From Terriglobia bacterium (GTDB lineage: Bacteria > Acidobacteriota > Terriglobia > Terriglobales > Acidobacteriaceae), in assembly GCA_020073015.1 (NCBI GenBank), contig JAIQFZ010000003.1:1-64000 (forward strand): a stretch of DNA of 64,000 nucleotides. Direction: 5' to 3'. This document shows positions 57,422 through 64,000 of the stretch, one piece after another. A program made the position numbers and the translations under genes. Under the pieces are notes generated by a model, which was not told the origin of the DNA, searched no databases, and saw only the letters and a program-made list of their open reading frames with translations. Numbering within the stretch: position 1 is the first letter of the stretch; every line of letters begins with the position of its first letter.

Positions 57422-58681
57422 CTACAGTTTGCCGCGCAGCATATTGATCACGTCATCCGGGGTGATCACGCCGGTCAGATGATTCTTTTCGTCGATGACC
57501 GGCAGGGTCAGCAGATTGTATTTATCGAACAGCTCGGCGAATTCCTTCTCTTTCGCGTCCTCATGGCAGGAAACGAGAGGCTCTTGCGCCAGCGCCAGCA
57601 GAGGAGTGGAACTAGGCGCCAGCACGATCTTTACCAGCGGCACCGCACCCGCCAATGTCCCGTGGGAATCGATCAGAAAGATGGTGCTCATGCTCTCCAT
57701 GCGGCCTTCGAAGGTTCGCATGGCTTCAACCGAATCGTGGGCGGTGGCCGTGACCGGCAGAGCGATGTACTCCGTCGTCATCCGGCCGGCCGCCGTGTTT
57801 TCTTCGAATTCGAGCAGTTCGGTAACTTCCTGGCGCTCTTCGGGCTGCATCTGCACCAGGATTTCCTCGGTGCGCTCCTGCGGGAGGTCGGCCAGCAGAT
57901 CGGCCGCCGCGTCGGGTTCCATCTCCTCGACGATGTCCGCCGCTCGATCGGAATCGAGCGATTCCACGACCGACTTCTGCACCTTGGGTTCGAGCTCTTC
58001 CATCGCCCCGGCAGCGACTTCTTCGTCCAGGGTCTCGAACACAGCTTCGCGCTCGTCCGGCGCCAGATCCTCCACAATGTCGGCGATGTCGGCCGGGTGC
58101 AGCTTGGCGAGGCGCTCGTGGGAAATCTTCAACTTCACGCGCCGCGCCGGATCTGTTTCGATCAGATCCACGAACTCCCAGGGAATCTCGCGCGGGGGAA
58201 TGCGCTGTAGCAGAAGGCGAAGAGCGGCGAGAGGCACCACGCCCTTGAGCAGGCGGCGAATCGCGCCCCGTGCCCCTACGTCCACACCCTCAATCTTCAG
58301 AACGAGGCGGTTCTGAGCCGTCTCCTGGTAAAAGTCGACGTCATTGACCCGGACCACTTTGCGCCCGTGCACATCAATGACCTGCTGGTCGAGCAGATCG
58401 CGGCCCAGCAGGAACAGCCCTTCGGCGCCGTTGGCGGGAGTCCACTCGGCGACGGTAGTGGAGGCCCGAATGCCGCTGACCATCTGCGCCACCGCGCTGA
58501 ACGGCAACACGCGATTTCCGGACGCAGTCTTCACGATGAAGGAAGCAACGCGGGAACGATCCTCTTGCGGGGCCAAAGCCACCTCGCGCACACGGCCGCA
58601 CACGGCCCCGGTCGCGTCATAAACCGTCGAGCCCAGCAGTTCGCTCAGTGCGAGAGTTGCCATTGTCATGAGAATACTCAA
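57422..58681 (-). CDS. PRC-barrel / MgtE-N / CBS-domain protein
   Basis: 419 aa soluble protein. An N-terminal PRC-barrel region (about residues 8-80) precedes an MgtE N-domain with EDLAPDEREAVFETLDEE and the RADIVEEMEP/DLLADLPQE repeats (about 195-290), then a CBS pair (about 300-415). The MgtE membrane domain is missing. In MgtE, this cytoplasmic part senses Mg2+ and shuts the pore. Here it probably regulates the adjacent Nramp-type transporter. An internal ATG at 58675 and others are alternative starts. Confidence 0.85.
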   Translation of the reverse strand: MSILMTMATLALSELLGSTVYDATGAVCGRVREVALAPQEDRSRVASFIVKTASGNRVLPFSAVAQMVSGIRASTTVAEWTPANGAEGLFLLGRDLLDQQVIDVHGRKVVRVNDVDFYQETAQNRLVLKIEGVDVGARGAIRRLLKGVVPLAALRLLLQRIPPREIPWEFVDLIETDPARRVKLKISHERLAKLHPADIADIVEDLAPDEREAVFETLDEEVAAGAMEELEPKVQKSVVESLDSDRAADIVEEMEPDAAADLLADLPQERTEEILVQMQPEERQEVTELLEFEENTAAGRMTTEYIALPVTATAHDSVEAMRTFEGRMESMSTIFLIDSHGTLAGAVPLVKIVLAPSSTPLLALAQEPLVSCHEDAKEKEFAELFDKYNLLTLPVIDEKNHLTGVITPDDVINMLRGKL

Positions 58682-58924
58682 GGGCCAGCGTGGAATCCAG
58701 ATTTTTGCTCACTTTTCGAAGGGCCGGCCCAGATCAGGGGCGTTACCGCGGGAAATGGTGCACGAACGTCTCCCCTCATGCCGCCGCGGAGCAACTGCGT
58801 TGACATTTCCCCCACCTACAGGCAAACTGCTCCATTCGCCCGCTATCCGCTCCCCGGCCAGCAGGATGGGTCCCGTGGTCACCATTGTATGCAGGCGATA
58901 GCTGGCTCAGGAACCGTTCGCTCT

Positions 58925-59371
58925 ATGTCCGCAAACCGGGTCTCCTATACACTCGATTCGACGCTGGAAACGGTGAACAGCGCCGAAGAGACTGCTGGCC
59001 GCATGGCGGCCGAGGCCGGCTTCGACGACGAGGAGGTCATGAAGATCTCCATGGCGGTGCGAGAGGCCGCAGTAAACGCAGTTTTGCACGGCAATGCCTA
59101 TGACCCAACCAAGAAGGTTACGCTCGCGTTTGAGCGCACGGCCCGCGACCTGATCATCGTGATTCGCGATCAGGGCAAGGGGCTCGATGCCAGCCGGATT
59201 CCGGATCCTCTGGCGCCGGAGAATCTGCTGAAAACCTCGGGCCGGGGAATTTTTCTGATCCGCTCGTTCATGGATGTGGTGGAAATTCACCCCTCCAAAA
59301 CGGGCACTGAATTTAGAATGATTAAGCACGTCCACGGCAGCGCCGCGGACTCCAAGGAGGCTTCCCAGTGA
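58925..59371 (+). CDS. Anti-sigma factor-like serine kinase (RsbW type)
   Basis: About 148 aa HATPase domain: [16 protein letters not shown] (N box), [11 protein letters not shown] (G1) and [13 protein letters not shown] (G2). This is the small RsbW/SpoIIAB group that phosphorylates an anti-anti-sigma partner and binds an alternative sigma factor. The stop overlaps the start of the STAS gene (GTGA), a classical partner pair. The start is ATG at 58925; the frame continues upstream without support. Confidence 0.9.
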   Translation: MSANRVSYTLDSTLETVNSAEETAGRMAAEAGFDDEEVMKISMAVREAAVNAVLHGNAYDPTKKVTLAFERTARDLIIVIRDQGKGLDASRIPDPLAPENLLKTSGRGIFLIRSFMDVVEIHPSKTGTEFRMIKHVHGSAADSKEASQ

Positions 59372-59715
59372 CCATGAAGTCCAGTACTCGTCAGGTGGAT
59401 GGTGTGACCATCGTTGACCTCAGCGGCCGAATCACACTCGGCGAAGGCAGCGTCGTGCTGCGCGATGTGGTGCGCGATCTGCTTTCCAAGGGGCAAAAGA
59501 AAATCCTTTTGAACCTAGGCGACGTCAACTACATCGACAGCTCCGGCATCGGTGAACTCGTCAGCGCCTATACCACGTGCAAGAACCAGGGCGGCGAACT
59601 GAAACTGCTGAATCTGACCAAGAAAGTCCACGACCTGCTTCAGATCACGAAGCTCTACACCGTCTTCGATGTGAAAGACGATGAAGCAGCCGGCGTGAAG
59701 GCGTTCGGCCAGTAG
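59368..59715 (+). CDS. STAS-domain anti-anti-sigma factor (RsbV/SpoIIAA-like)
   Basis: 115 aa single STAS domain. The phosphorylatable Ser lies in [14 protein letters not shown] (near residue 57), and [10 protein letters not shown] forms the first strand. It should be the substrate of the kinase encoded just upstream, releasing an alternative sigma factor when unphosphorylated. Start at GTG 59368 (overlap) or ATG 59374. No sigma factor gene adjoins them. Confidence 0.93.
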   Translation: MTMKSSTRQVDGVTIVDLSGRITLGEGSVVLRDVVRDLLSKGQKKILLNLGDVNYIDSSGIGELVSAYTTCKNQGGELKLLNLTKKVHDLLQITKLYTVFDVKDDEAAGVKAFGQ

Positions 59716-59892
59716 CGGGGCGCCGCTCCAGCAAACTGGAAGACTCGTACCAAGGCCGGGGACTCGCTCCGGCCTTGCGCTTCCCGTTTTGGGAAGCCCT
59801 TCGCGAATTTCATCTCGGCTCGGCTCGAAACCTCTCCTGCGTCCGTACAATGAAAGATGGAAGGCGCGATTGACCCTGCGCTTGTTCGTCTG

Positions 59893-60444
59893 ATGCATCT
59901 CTCTTGTCTGCGGTCTCTGTTGAAAGCGGCTCTGCTGGCGGCTGCAATTTCCACCGCAAGCCACGCCTCTGCCACCGACTGTGTGCCCTTCGCGGAAGCC
60001 CGCCACCACCTCGGAAAAACCCAATGCGTCACCGGAACCGTCGTGCACGTGAAAGAGGGGAACAGCGGTGTAACGTTCCTTGACTTCTGCGAGAACTACG
60101 AAACCTGCCCCTTCGTCGTGGTCGTTTTCCAAGGCGACCTCAGAAGAGTAGGCGACGTTCGCCGGCTCACAGGGCGAGCCATTGAGATCAAGGGCACCGT
60201 GGAAGAGTATGACGGTCGAGCAGAAATCATCCTGCGCCATCCCCAGCAATTAGGCGACAGTGCTTCCCTGCTATCTCCGCTGTCCAAGGACGCTGCCCTC
60301 GCGCCCTCCTTGCCCGGAGATTACGACGTGGAACGCCGGGGGCACTACAGCGCGGGGAAGCTCAAACACCCCAAGAAGACCAAGGCTACGGCGAAGAAGA
60401 AGCAGGGAGCGCCCGTATCCGTTGAAGACCCGAATCAGCCGTAA
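59893..60444 (+). CDS. Exported OB-fold-like protein, unknown
   Basis: About 183 aa. Signal peptide (LLKAALLAAAISTASHASA), then a beta-rich domain (HLGKTQCVTGTVVHVKE, TFLDFCENYETCPFVVVVF, EIKGTVEEYDGRAEIIL) resembling secreted nucleic-acid-binding-like OB folds that carry conserved Cys. The C-terminus is Lys/Pro-rich. The ATG at 59893 suits the signal peptide. Function is unknown. Confidence 0.75.
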   Translation: MHLSCLRSLLKAALLAAAISTASHASATDCVPFAEARHHLGKTQCVTGTVVHVKEGNSGVTFLDFCENYETCPFVVVVFQGDLRRVGDVRRLTGRAIEIKGTVEEYDGRAEIILRHPQQLGDSASLLSPLSKDAALAPSLPGDYDVERRGHYSAGKLKHPKKTKATAKKKQGAPVSVEDPNQP

Positions 60445-60451
60445 ATCCCCT

Positions 60452-60529
60452 GTGGCGCGAACATTCTTGTCCGCGTGTCGGCAGCACCCGCCCTGCATGC
60501 TGGCGCGGACAAGAGTGTCCGCGCTACAC
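60452..60529. repeat. Paired palindromes (GCGGACAAGAGTGTCCGC type, BIME-like)
   Basis: One unit near 60452-60475 and an inverted unit at 60510-60529 are separated by GTCGGCAGCACCCGCCCTGC... spacer. The right unit supplies the TAG stop of the glycosyltransferase gene. The same paired structure with related spacer occurs within that gene at 61379-61458. Confidence 0.8.
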
Positions 60530-61774
60530 CATTCCATTTCTCAGGTCTTCCAGCGCGTACTTGGTCCCCCGCCACACTATGCCGTCGTTGCGAATCGTAA
60601 CGAACATCGACCGCAGGAGCGTGTACATGAACAGGGTGGTGCTGATGGGGTGCAAGAAAAAGTAATACGGCGGCACGGCAGAACGGGCCGACATGCCGCA
60701 ATAGATTACGAAAATCGAGCCCAGGGCCACCGCGTACGGAACACGCACCCACCCATGCGCCAGCCAAACCCCGAGAAACGGCCCGAGATTCAGAAAAGCC
60801 AATCCCACGAGGGACACCAGCGTCCGCCACCACTGAAACGACAGCACGGCAAAGAAATTCTTGGTCAGATTATTGACCACGCCGAAGGCGCCCTGCGCCC
60901 AGTGGATCGAGATCAGGTCCTCCCCGAACACGTTGCGCTGCGCGAATCCCGCGTTCTTCACCACTTTGCCCAGCTTCATGTCATCGAGCACTTCCATGCG
61001 TAATGCCTTGTACGTGCCCACGGCGTCATACACCGAGCGCCGCACCATGTTGAACGCGCCCACTCCCATGTGATCGCGGGCCTCCGGATCGGCCACCTTC
61101 CACGGACGATGGCCAAACACAAATAGCGCCTGGAAGAACGCGATCATCATCCTCTCGCCCGGACGCTTCATGATCATGCGCGGGAACAACACCACGTGAT
61201 CGGCTTTTTCTGTCTCTGCGTATGCGACGGCCCGGCGCAGGGAATCGGGCTTGAACAGCACGTCGGCATCTGTGAATAGCAACCAGTCTCCGGTGGCCTG
61301 CTGGGCCGCAGTCCACATGGCATGCGTCTTCCCCAGCCACCCAGTGGGAAGGTCTGCAATGTGGATCACCTTCAGCCGTGTGGGGCGGACATTCCTGTCC
61401 GCCCCGGCATGCAGTGTGGGTGCTGCCGACACGCGGACAGGAATGTCCGCGCCACACGAACTCTCGGTGGCAACCTCATCCATGATCTGCCCGGTGCGGT
61501 CCGTCGAGCGGTCATTGACGGCCATGATTTCGTAGTTGGAATAGTCAAGCGCCATCAGTCGAGTCAGGGTCTCGCGGATGTGCTCTTCTTCGTTGCGAGC
61601 GGGAACGATGATGGTAACGCGCGGCTCGCCGTCCGAAGCGGGGGGCCGGCGGTCCCACTCGGGCAGCGCGATGTCCGCGATGCGGGGCATGCCGAAGGCA
61701 GCCTCCACGATCCGCGAAAACCAGGCCAGCGCCAGAATGCTGCCCACGATCCAGTTCACAATGTGCCAAGTCAT
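60524..61774 (-). CDS. Glycosyltransferase, family 2-like membrane protein
   Basis: 416 aa. An N-terminal membrane helix precedes a GT2 catalytic domain (VTIVPARNEEEHIRETL, VNDRSTDRTGQIMDE, LLFTDADVLFKP) and C-terminal membrane helices. It probably adds sugars to a lipid-linked or exported glycan. About residues 105-135 (SCGADIPVRVSAAPTLHAG...) are an insert encoded by a paired palindrome within the gene. The gene overlaps the MFS transporter gene by 4 bases (ATGA), so they are co-transcribed. Confidence 0.88.
   Translation of the reverse strand: MTWHIVNWIVGSILALAWFSRIVEAAFGMPRIADIALPEWDRRPPASDGEPRVTIIVPARNEEEHIRETLTRLMALDYSNYEIMAVNDRSTDRTGQIMDEVATESSCGADIPVRVSAAPTLHAGADRNVRPTRLKVIHIADLPTGWLGKTHAMWTAAQQATGDWLLFTDADVLFKPDSLRRAVAYAETEKADHVVLFPRMIMKRPGERMMIAFFQALFVFGHRPWKVADPEARDHMGVGAFNMVRRSVYDAVGTYKALRMEVLDDMKLGKVVKNAGFAQRNVFGEDLISIHWAQGAFGVVNNLTKNFFAVLSFQWWRTLVSLVGLAFLNLGPFLGVWLAHGWVRVPYAVALGSIFVIYCGMSARSAVPPYYFFLHPISTTLFMYTLLRSMFVTIRNDGIVWRGTKYALEDLRNGMV
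61379..61458. repeat. Paired palindromes inside the glycosyltransferase gene
   Basis: GGGGCGGACATTCCTGTCCGC and an inverted ACGCGGACAGGAATGTCCGC unit flank a spacer with GGCATGCAGTGTGGGTGCTG. The whole pair is in frame, translated as about 28 extra residues. It is a counterpart of the pair at 60452-60529. Confidence 0.82.
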
Positions 61775-63102
61775 TCTGCTAAGGAAGATGCTCCGGAGAG
61801 TTCTGGAGATGCTGCCGGGCCGCCATCCACTCTAAGCGCCGGTGCAAATCGCATTCCGTAAAACAGGATCGCCGAGGAAATCACCATGGCAATCACGGGT
61901 AACACAAACGCGGCTTGCAGGGAATGCCGGTCCGCCACCCATCCCATCATGGTTGGCGAAGGCACATCGCCCAGAATGTGGATGATGAAAATGTTCGCTG
62001 CGATGGCAGTGGCTCGAATATGCGGGCCCACCGAATTGATCAACGCCGCGTTCAGCGGGGAGGTATTCAGCAGCAGGAAGAAAGCCGCCGCCGCAATTGC
62101 AGGCGCCATGGCGTGCCCCTTCGCAAACAGCGCCACAATCATCACGGGCACCCCGAGCGCCATGCTGGCGGCAGAAACCAGGTAGTAGGAACTCTTCATC
62201 CGCGGCAACAGGTAGTCGCCCAACCATCCGCCGGCGAGCGCTGCCACAACCCCATCCACCACGATGATGATGCCAAAAACAAAATTCGCGCGCGCGAGGG
62301 AGTAGTGACGTTCACTGTAAAGAAATTGCGGCATCCAGACCTGAATGCCACCCAGCGAAAACGTCATCGCCGCCATGCCCAGAGTCGCCGTCAAAAATGC
62401 TGGATTGCGCAAAACACTGACATATATTCTTTTCAAGTCCAAGTACACCGTCATGTACAACCTTGTAAGGCGGCTACCCGTGAGAACTTTTTTCGGTAAG
62501 TCTTCGGGAGGTTCTTTGAGCGAGTCGAATTGCCCGCGCTCCGGTTCCTTTAGGAACAATACCGCAATCGCCAGCAGGAATCCCGGCGCCGCCGCAATGT
62601 AGAATGGAAATCGCCAGCCGTAGTGCGCGCCTAGATTGCCGCCCAGCAAGTAGCCCGCCGCCGATCCCACCGGAATCGCCAGGTAAAACACACCCAGGAT
62701 ACGTCCCCGCTTTTCTTCCCCAAACAGATCCGCCACAAAGGTCGGCGCGATGGTAACGAACGTTGCCTCACCAATCCCAACCAGCGTGTGCCGAATCAGC
62801 AGTTCGGCGTAGGTGTGGGTTACCGCCGTGAGCAGCGTAAGCGCGCTCCAGAAGATCGCCCCGAGCCCAATGATGAGTTTGCGCGAGTACCGGTCCGCGA
62901 GCGGCCCAACAAAGGGCGCAGCCACCATATAGAAACCAAGAAACGCGCTCGTCAGATAGCCGATCTGCGCCTTGCTTACGTGAAACTCAACCTGAACCAG
63001 CGGCTGCACCGCAAACAGCACATTGCGGTCCGCATAGTTGAGCAGGTTGAGCGCCGTGAGCACGAGCAGCGCGGTGCGGGCATGGAGCTTGGGCTGGGTC
63101 AC
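61771..63102 (-). CDS. MFS transporter
   Basis: 443 aa with 12 predicted membrane segments. The signature loop GPLADRYSRKLIIGLG after helix 2, and the second-half loop GGWLGDYLLPRMKSS, are typical of the major facilitator superfamily; the overall look is of the sugar/phthalate-type (spinster-like) groups. Substrate cannot be told. It overlaps the glycosyltransferase start by 4 bases, which may point to export of a glycan or lipid product. Confidence 0.88.
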   Translation of the reverse strand: MTQPKLHARTALLVLTALNLLNYADRNVLFAVQPLVQVEFHVSKAQIGYLTSAFLGFYMVAAPFVGPLADRYSRKLIIGLGAIFWSALTLLTAVTHTYAELLIRHTLVGIGEATFVTIAPTFVADLFGEEKRGRILGVFYLAIPVGSAAGYLLGGNLGAHYGWRFPFYIAAAPGFLLAIAVLFLKEPERGQFDSLKEPPEDLPKKVLTGSRLTRLYMTVYLDLKRIYVSVLRNPAFLTATLGMAAMTFSLGGIQVWMPQFLYSERHYSLARANFVFGIIIVVDGVVAALAGGWLGDYLLPRMKSSYYLVSAASMALGVPVMIVALFAKGHAMAPAIAAAAFFLLLNTSPLNAALINSVGPHIRATAIAANIFIIHILGDVPSPTMMGWVADRHSLQAAFVLPVIAMVISSAILFYGMRFAPALRVDGGPAASPELSGASSLAE

Positions 63103-63149
63103 GGTCGAGCGAATATAGCATGGCCCATGGCTGACACGCTGGCTTGAGG

Positions 63150-63182
63150 TTAACGATTGACATTATTAACGTGTTGCGTTAA
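63150..63182 (+). promoter_or_regulatory. Candidate higBA promoter/operator
   Basis: TTGACA at 63157-63162 lies upstream of the toxin gene. TTAACG (63166-63171) and CGTTAA (63177-63182) form an inverted repeat around TGTTG, with a further TTAACG at 63150-63155. Such palindromes near the promoter are usual HigA binding sites (autoregulation). The -10 is not strong. Confidence 0.45.
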
Positions 63183-63191
63183 GCTAGCCGG

Positions 63192-63467
63192 GTGATCAAG
63201 ACTTTCGCCAACAAGGAGACGGCGGAAATCTGGAGGACCGGCAGAACACGGGGCGCACTGCCAGCCAGTGTGACGAAACGGAAATTGGCGATGCTAGATG
63301 GCGCCCAGCTGCTGGACGACTTAAAGGTCCCTCCCGGAAACCGGCTGGAGAAGCTCCACGGGGACCGCCGGGGACAGCACAGCAAAGGGATCAACGATCA
63401 GTACAGAATCTGCTTCGTATGGCGCGGACCCGATGCCTACGATGTGGAGATCACAGATTACCATTAG
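63192..63467 (+). CDS. higB: HigB-type toxin (RelE-like)
   Basis: 91 aa, GTG start. HigB/RelE-like fold with MIKTFANKETAEIW, LHGDRRGQHSKGINDQYRICF and DVEITDYH, the family's C-terminal strand. Such toxins cut mRNA on the ribosome. Toxin first, antitoxin second is the usual HigBA order. An 11-bp gap separates it from higA. Confidence 0.93.
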   Translation: MIKTFANKETAEIWRTGRTRGALPASVTKRKLAMLDGAQLLDDLKVPPGNRLEKLHGDRRGQHSKGINDQYRICFVWRGPDAYDVEITDYH

Positions 63468-63478
63468 GGCCAATCAGC

Positions 63479-63799
63479 ATGAGCATTGTCAGAAAAAGCA
63501 CACCCAACTGGAGAGTTCACCCGGGCGAGATCCTGCGCGAGGAATTCCTGAAGCCCCTCGGCATGTCGGTCTATGCACTGGCGAAGCGACTTCGCGTCCC
63601 CGCGCCTAGGATCAATGACATCGTTCTCGAACGTCGCGGCATCAGCGCCGACACAGCCGTCCGCCTGTCCCGCTTCTTTGGAACGACCGAACACTTCTGG
63701 CTGAACCTACAGGTCGCGTACGAAATAAGCCGCGCAAAAGACGAGCACGCGGCAGAGATTCAACTCATCCAGCCGCGAGCGGCAGCCGCATCACGTTAA
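63479..63799 (+). CDS. higA: HigA-type antitoxin (XRE family)
   Basis: 106 aa. XRE helix-turn-helix with VHPGEILREEFLKPLGMSVYALAKRLRV and PAPRINDIVLERRGISADTAVRLSRFFG, as in HigA antitoxins that neutralise HigB and repress the operon. It starts at ATG 63479 right after higB. The upstream palindrome at 63166-63182 is a likely binding site. Confidence 0.94.
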   Translation: MSIVRKSTPNWRVHPGEILREEFLKPLGMSVYALAKRLRVPAPRINDIVLERRGISADTAVRLSRFFGTTEHFWLNLQVAYEISRAKDEHAAEIQLIQPRAAAASR

Positions 63800-63814
63800 C
63801 CGTACGGAGCCCTT

Positions 63815-64000
63815 GTGCCGCGCCATGCCCTGGCTGAGTCAACCATTCGCGAGGTTCTGCTCGAAACCTACGCTGCCAATGACCGCATGAACCAGCTTCT
63901 CTTCGAGCACCTGGATGCGCGCGCGGGGCGCGCCAAACCTCCCGGCTTGAGCCGGCAGGAGGGCCGTACCATCGCCGCCATCCTTGCGCACGTCCACAAC
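63815..64000 (+). CDS. DinB-family protein, N-terminal part (cut by window edge)
   Basis: An open frame from GTG 63815 to the end of the window, 62 codons, with STIREVLLETYAANDRMNQLL and REGRTIAAILAHVHN-like features of a DinB four-helix protein (first His helix). The rest is outside the window. An upstream TTG (63813) is out of frame with this reading. Confidence 0.6.
   Translation, partial: MPRHALAESTIREVLLETYAANDRMNQLLFEHLDARAGRAKPPGLSRQEGRTIAAILAHVHN

Overview
The window looks like chromosomal DNA of a free-living Gram-negative bacterium, most likely an acidobacterium (Acidobacteriota, Koribacter-like). This rests on protein flavour (lipoproteins and OmpA/secretin outer-envelope proteins, the acidobacterial style of PilZ, DedA-rhodanese and Nramp plus MgtE-N proteins), fairly high GC and very abundant intergenic palindromes. 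No rRNA, tRNA, CRISPR array or prophage was seen, so the assignment is inference. Genes are dense, on both strands, in many short operons with 4-base start/stop overlaps.

Layout. 1-3.0 kb: a cut-off lipoprotein, a patatin-like lipase, a small unknown protein and galT. 3.1-12 kb: mutS, a membrane protein, then nagZ-anmK-peptide-binding lipoprotein (a cell-wall recycling set), a YmdB phosphodiesterase and a HAD phosphatase. 12-17 kb: a TPR-secretin, a DsbA-like thioredoxin and NAD synthetase. 17-24 kb: small and secreted unknown proteins, a universal stress protein, a MITE-like element and a secreted PA-domain metalloprotease. 24-34 kb: a GHMP sugar kinase, an HD-GYP sensor, ftsY, a riboflavin cluster (ribD...ribE) invaded by a REP-associated transposase (RAYT) with its REP palindromes, an Mla-type ABC ATPase, mobA and a PilZ protein. 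34-43 kb: BON lipoprotein, cytochrome c, histidine kinase, prepilin peptidase with a degenerate kinase-like partner, and envelope proteins (OmpA, TPR). 43-51.4 kb: argS, larC, metG, tatD, yajQ and a polyprenyl synthase. 51.4-56 kb: RidA, the DedA-rhodanese gene, a MocA-like transferase, HAD, IscU-like, GAF (fRMsr-like) and Nudix proteins. 56-64 kb: an Nramp-type transporter with a soluble MgtE-N/CBS/PRC partner, an RsbW/RsbV-like switch, an OB-fold protein, a glycosyltransferase, an MFS transporter, a higBA toxin-antitoxin pair and the start of a DinB protein.

Most notable: (1) the DedA-rhodanese gene is interrupted by one in-frame TGA two codons after its catalytic-loop Cys. The frame stays open and rhodanese-like to a second stop, and a SECIS-like hairpin lies 21 nt after the TGA, so this is a candidate selenocysteine protein. 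(2) A RAYT transposase, a decayed RAYT 3' end and three matching REP palindromes sit between ribD and ribE. (3) Several unrelated palindrome families pervade the window. Some lie in frame inside essential genes (anmK, argS, larC, metG, a glycosyltransferase), some supply stop codons, and one class is made of short repeated words arranged as inverted repeats exactly between stop and start codons. (4) The Nramp protein lacks the usual transition-metal Met and sits beside an MgtE-N regulator, which suggests magnesium rather than manganese transport.
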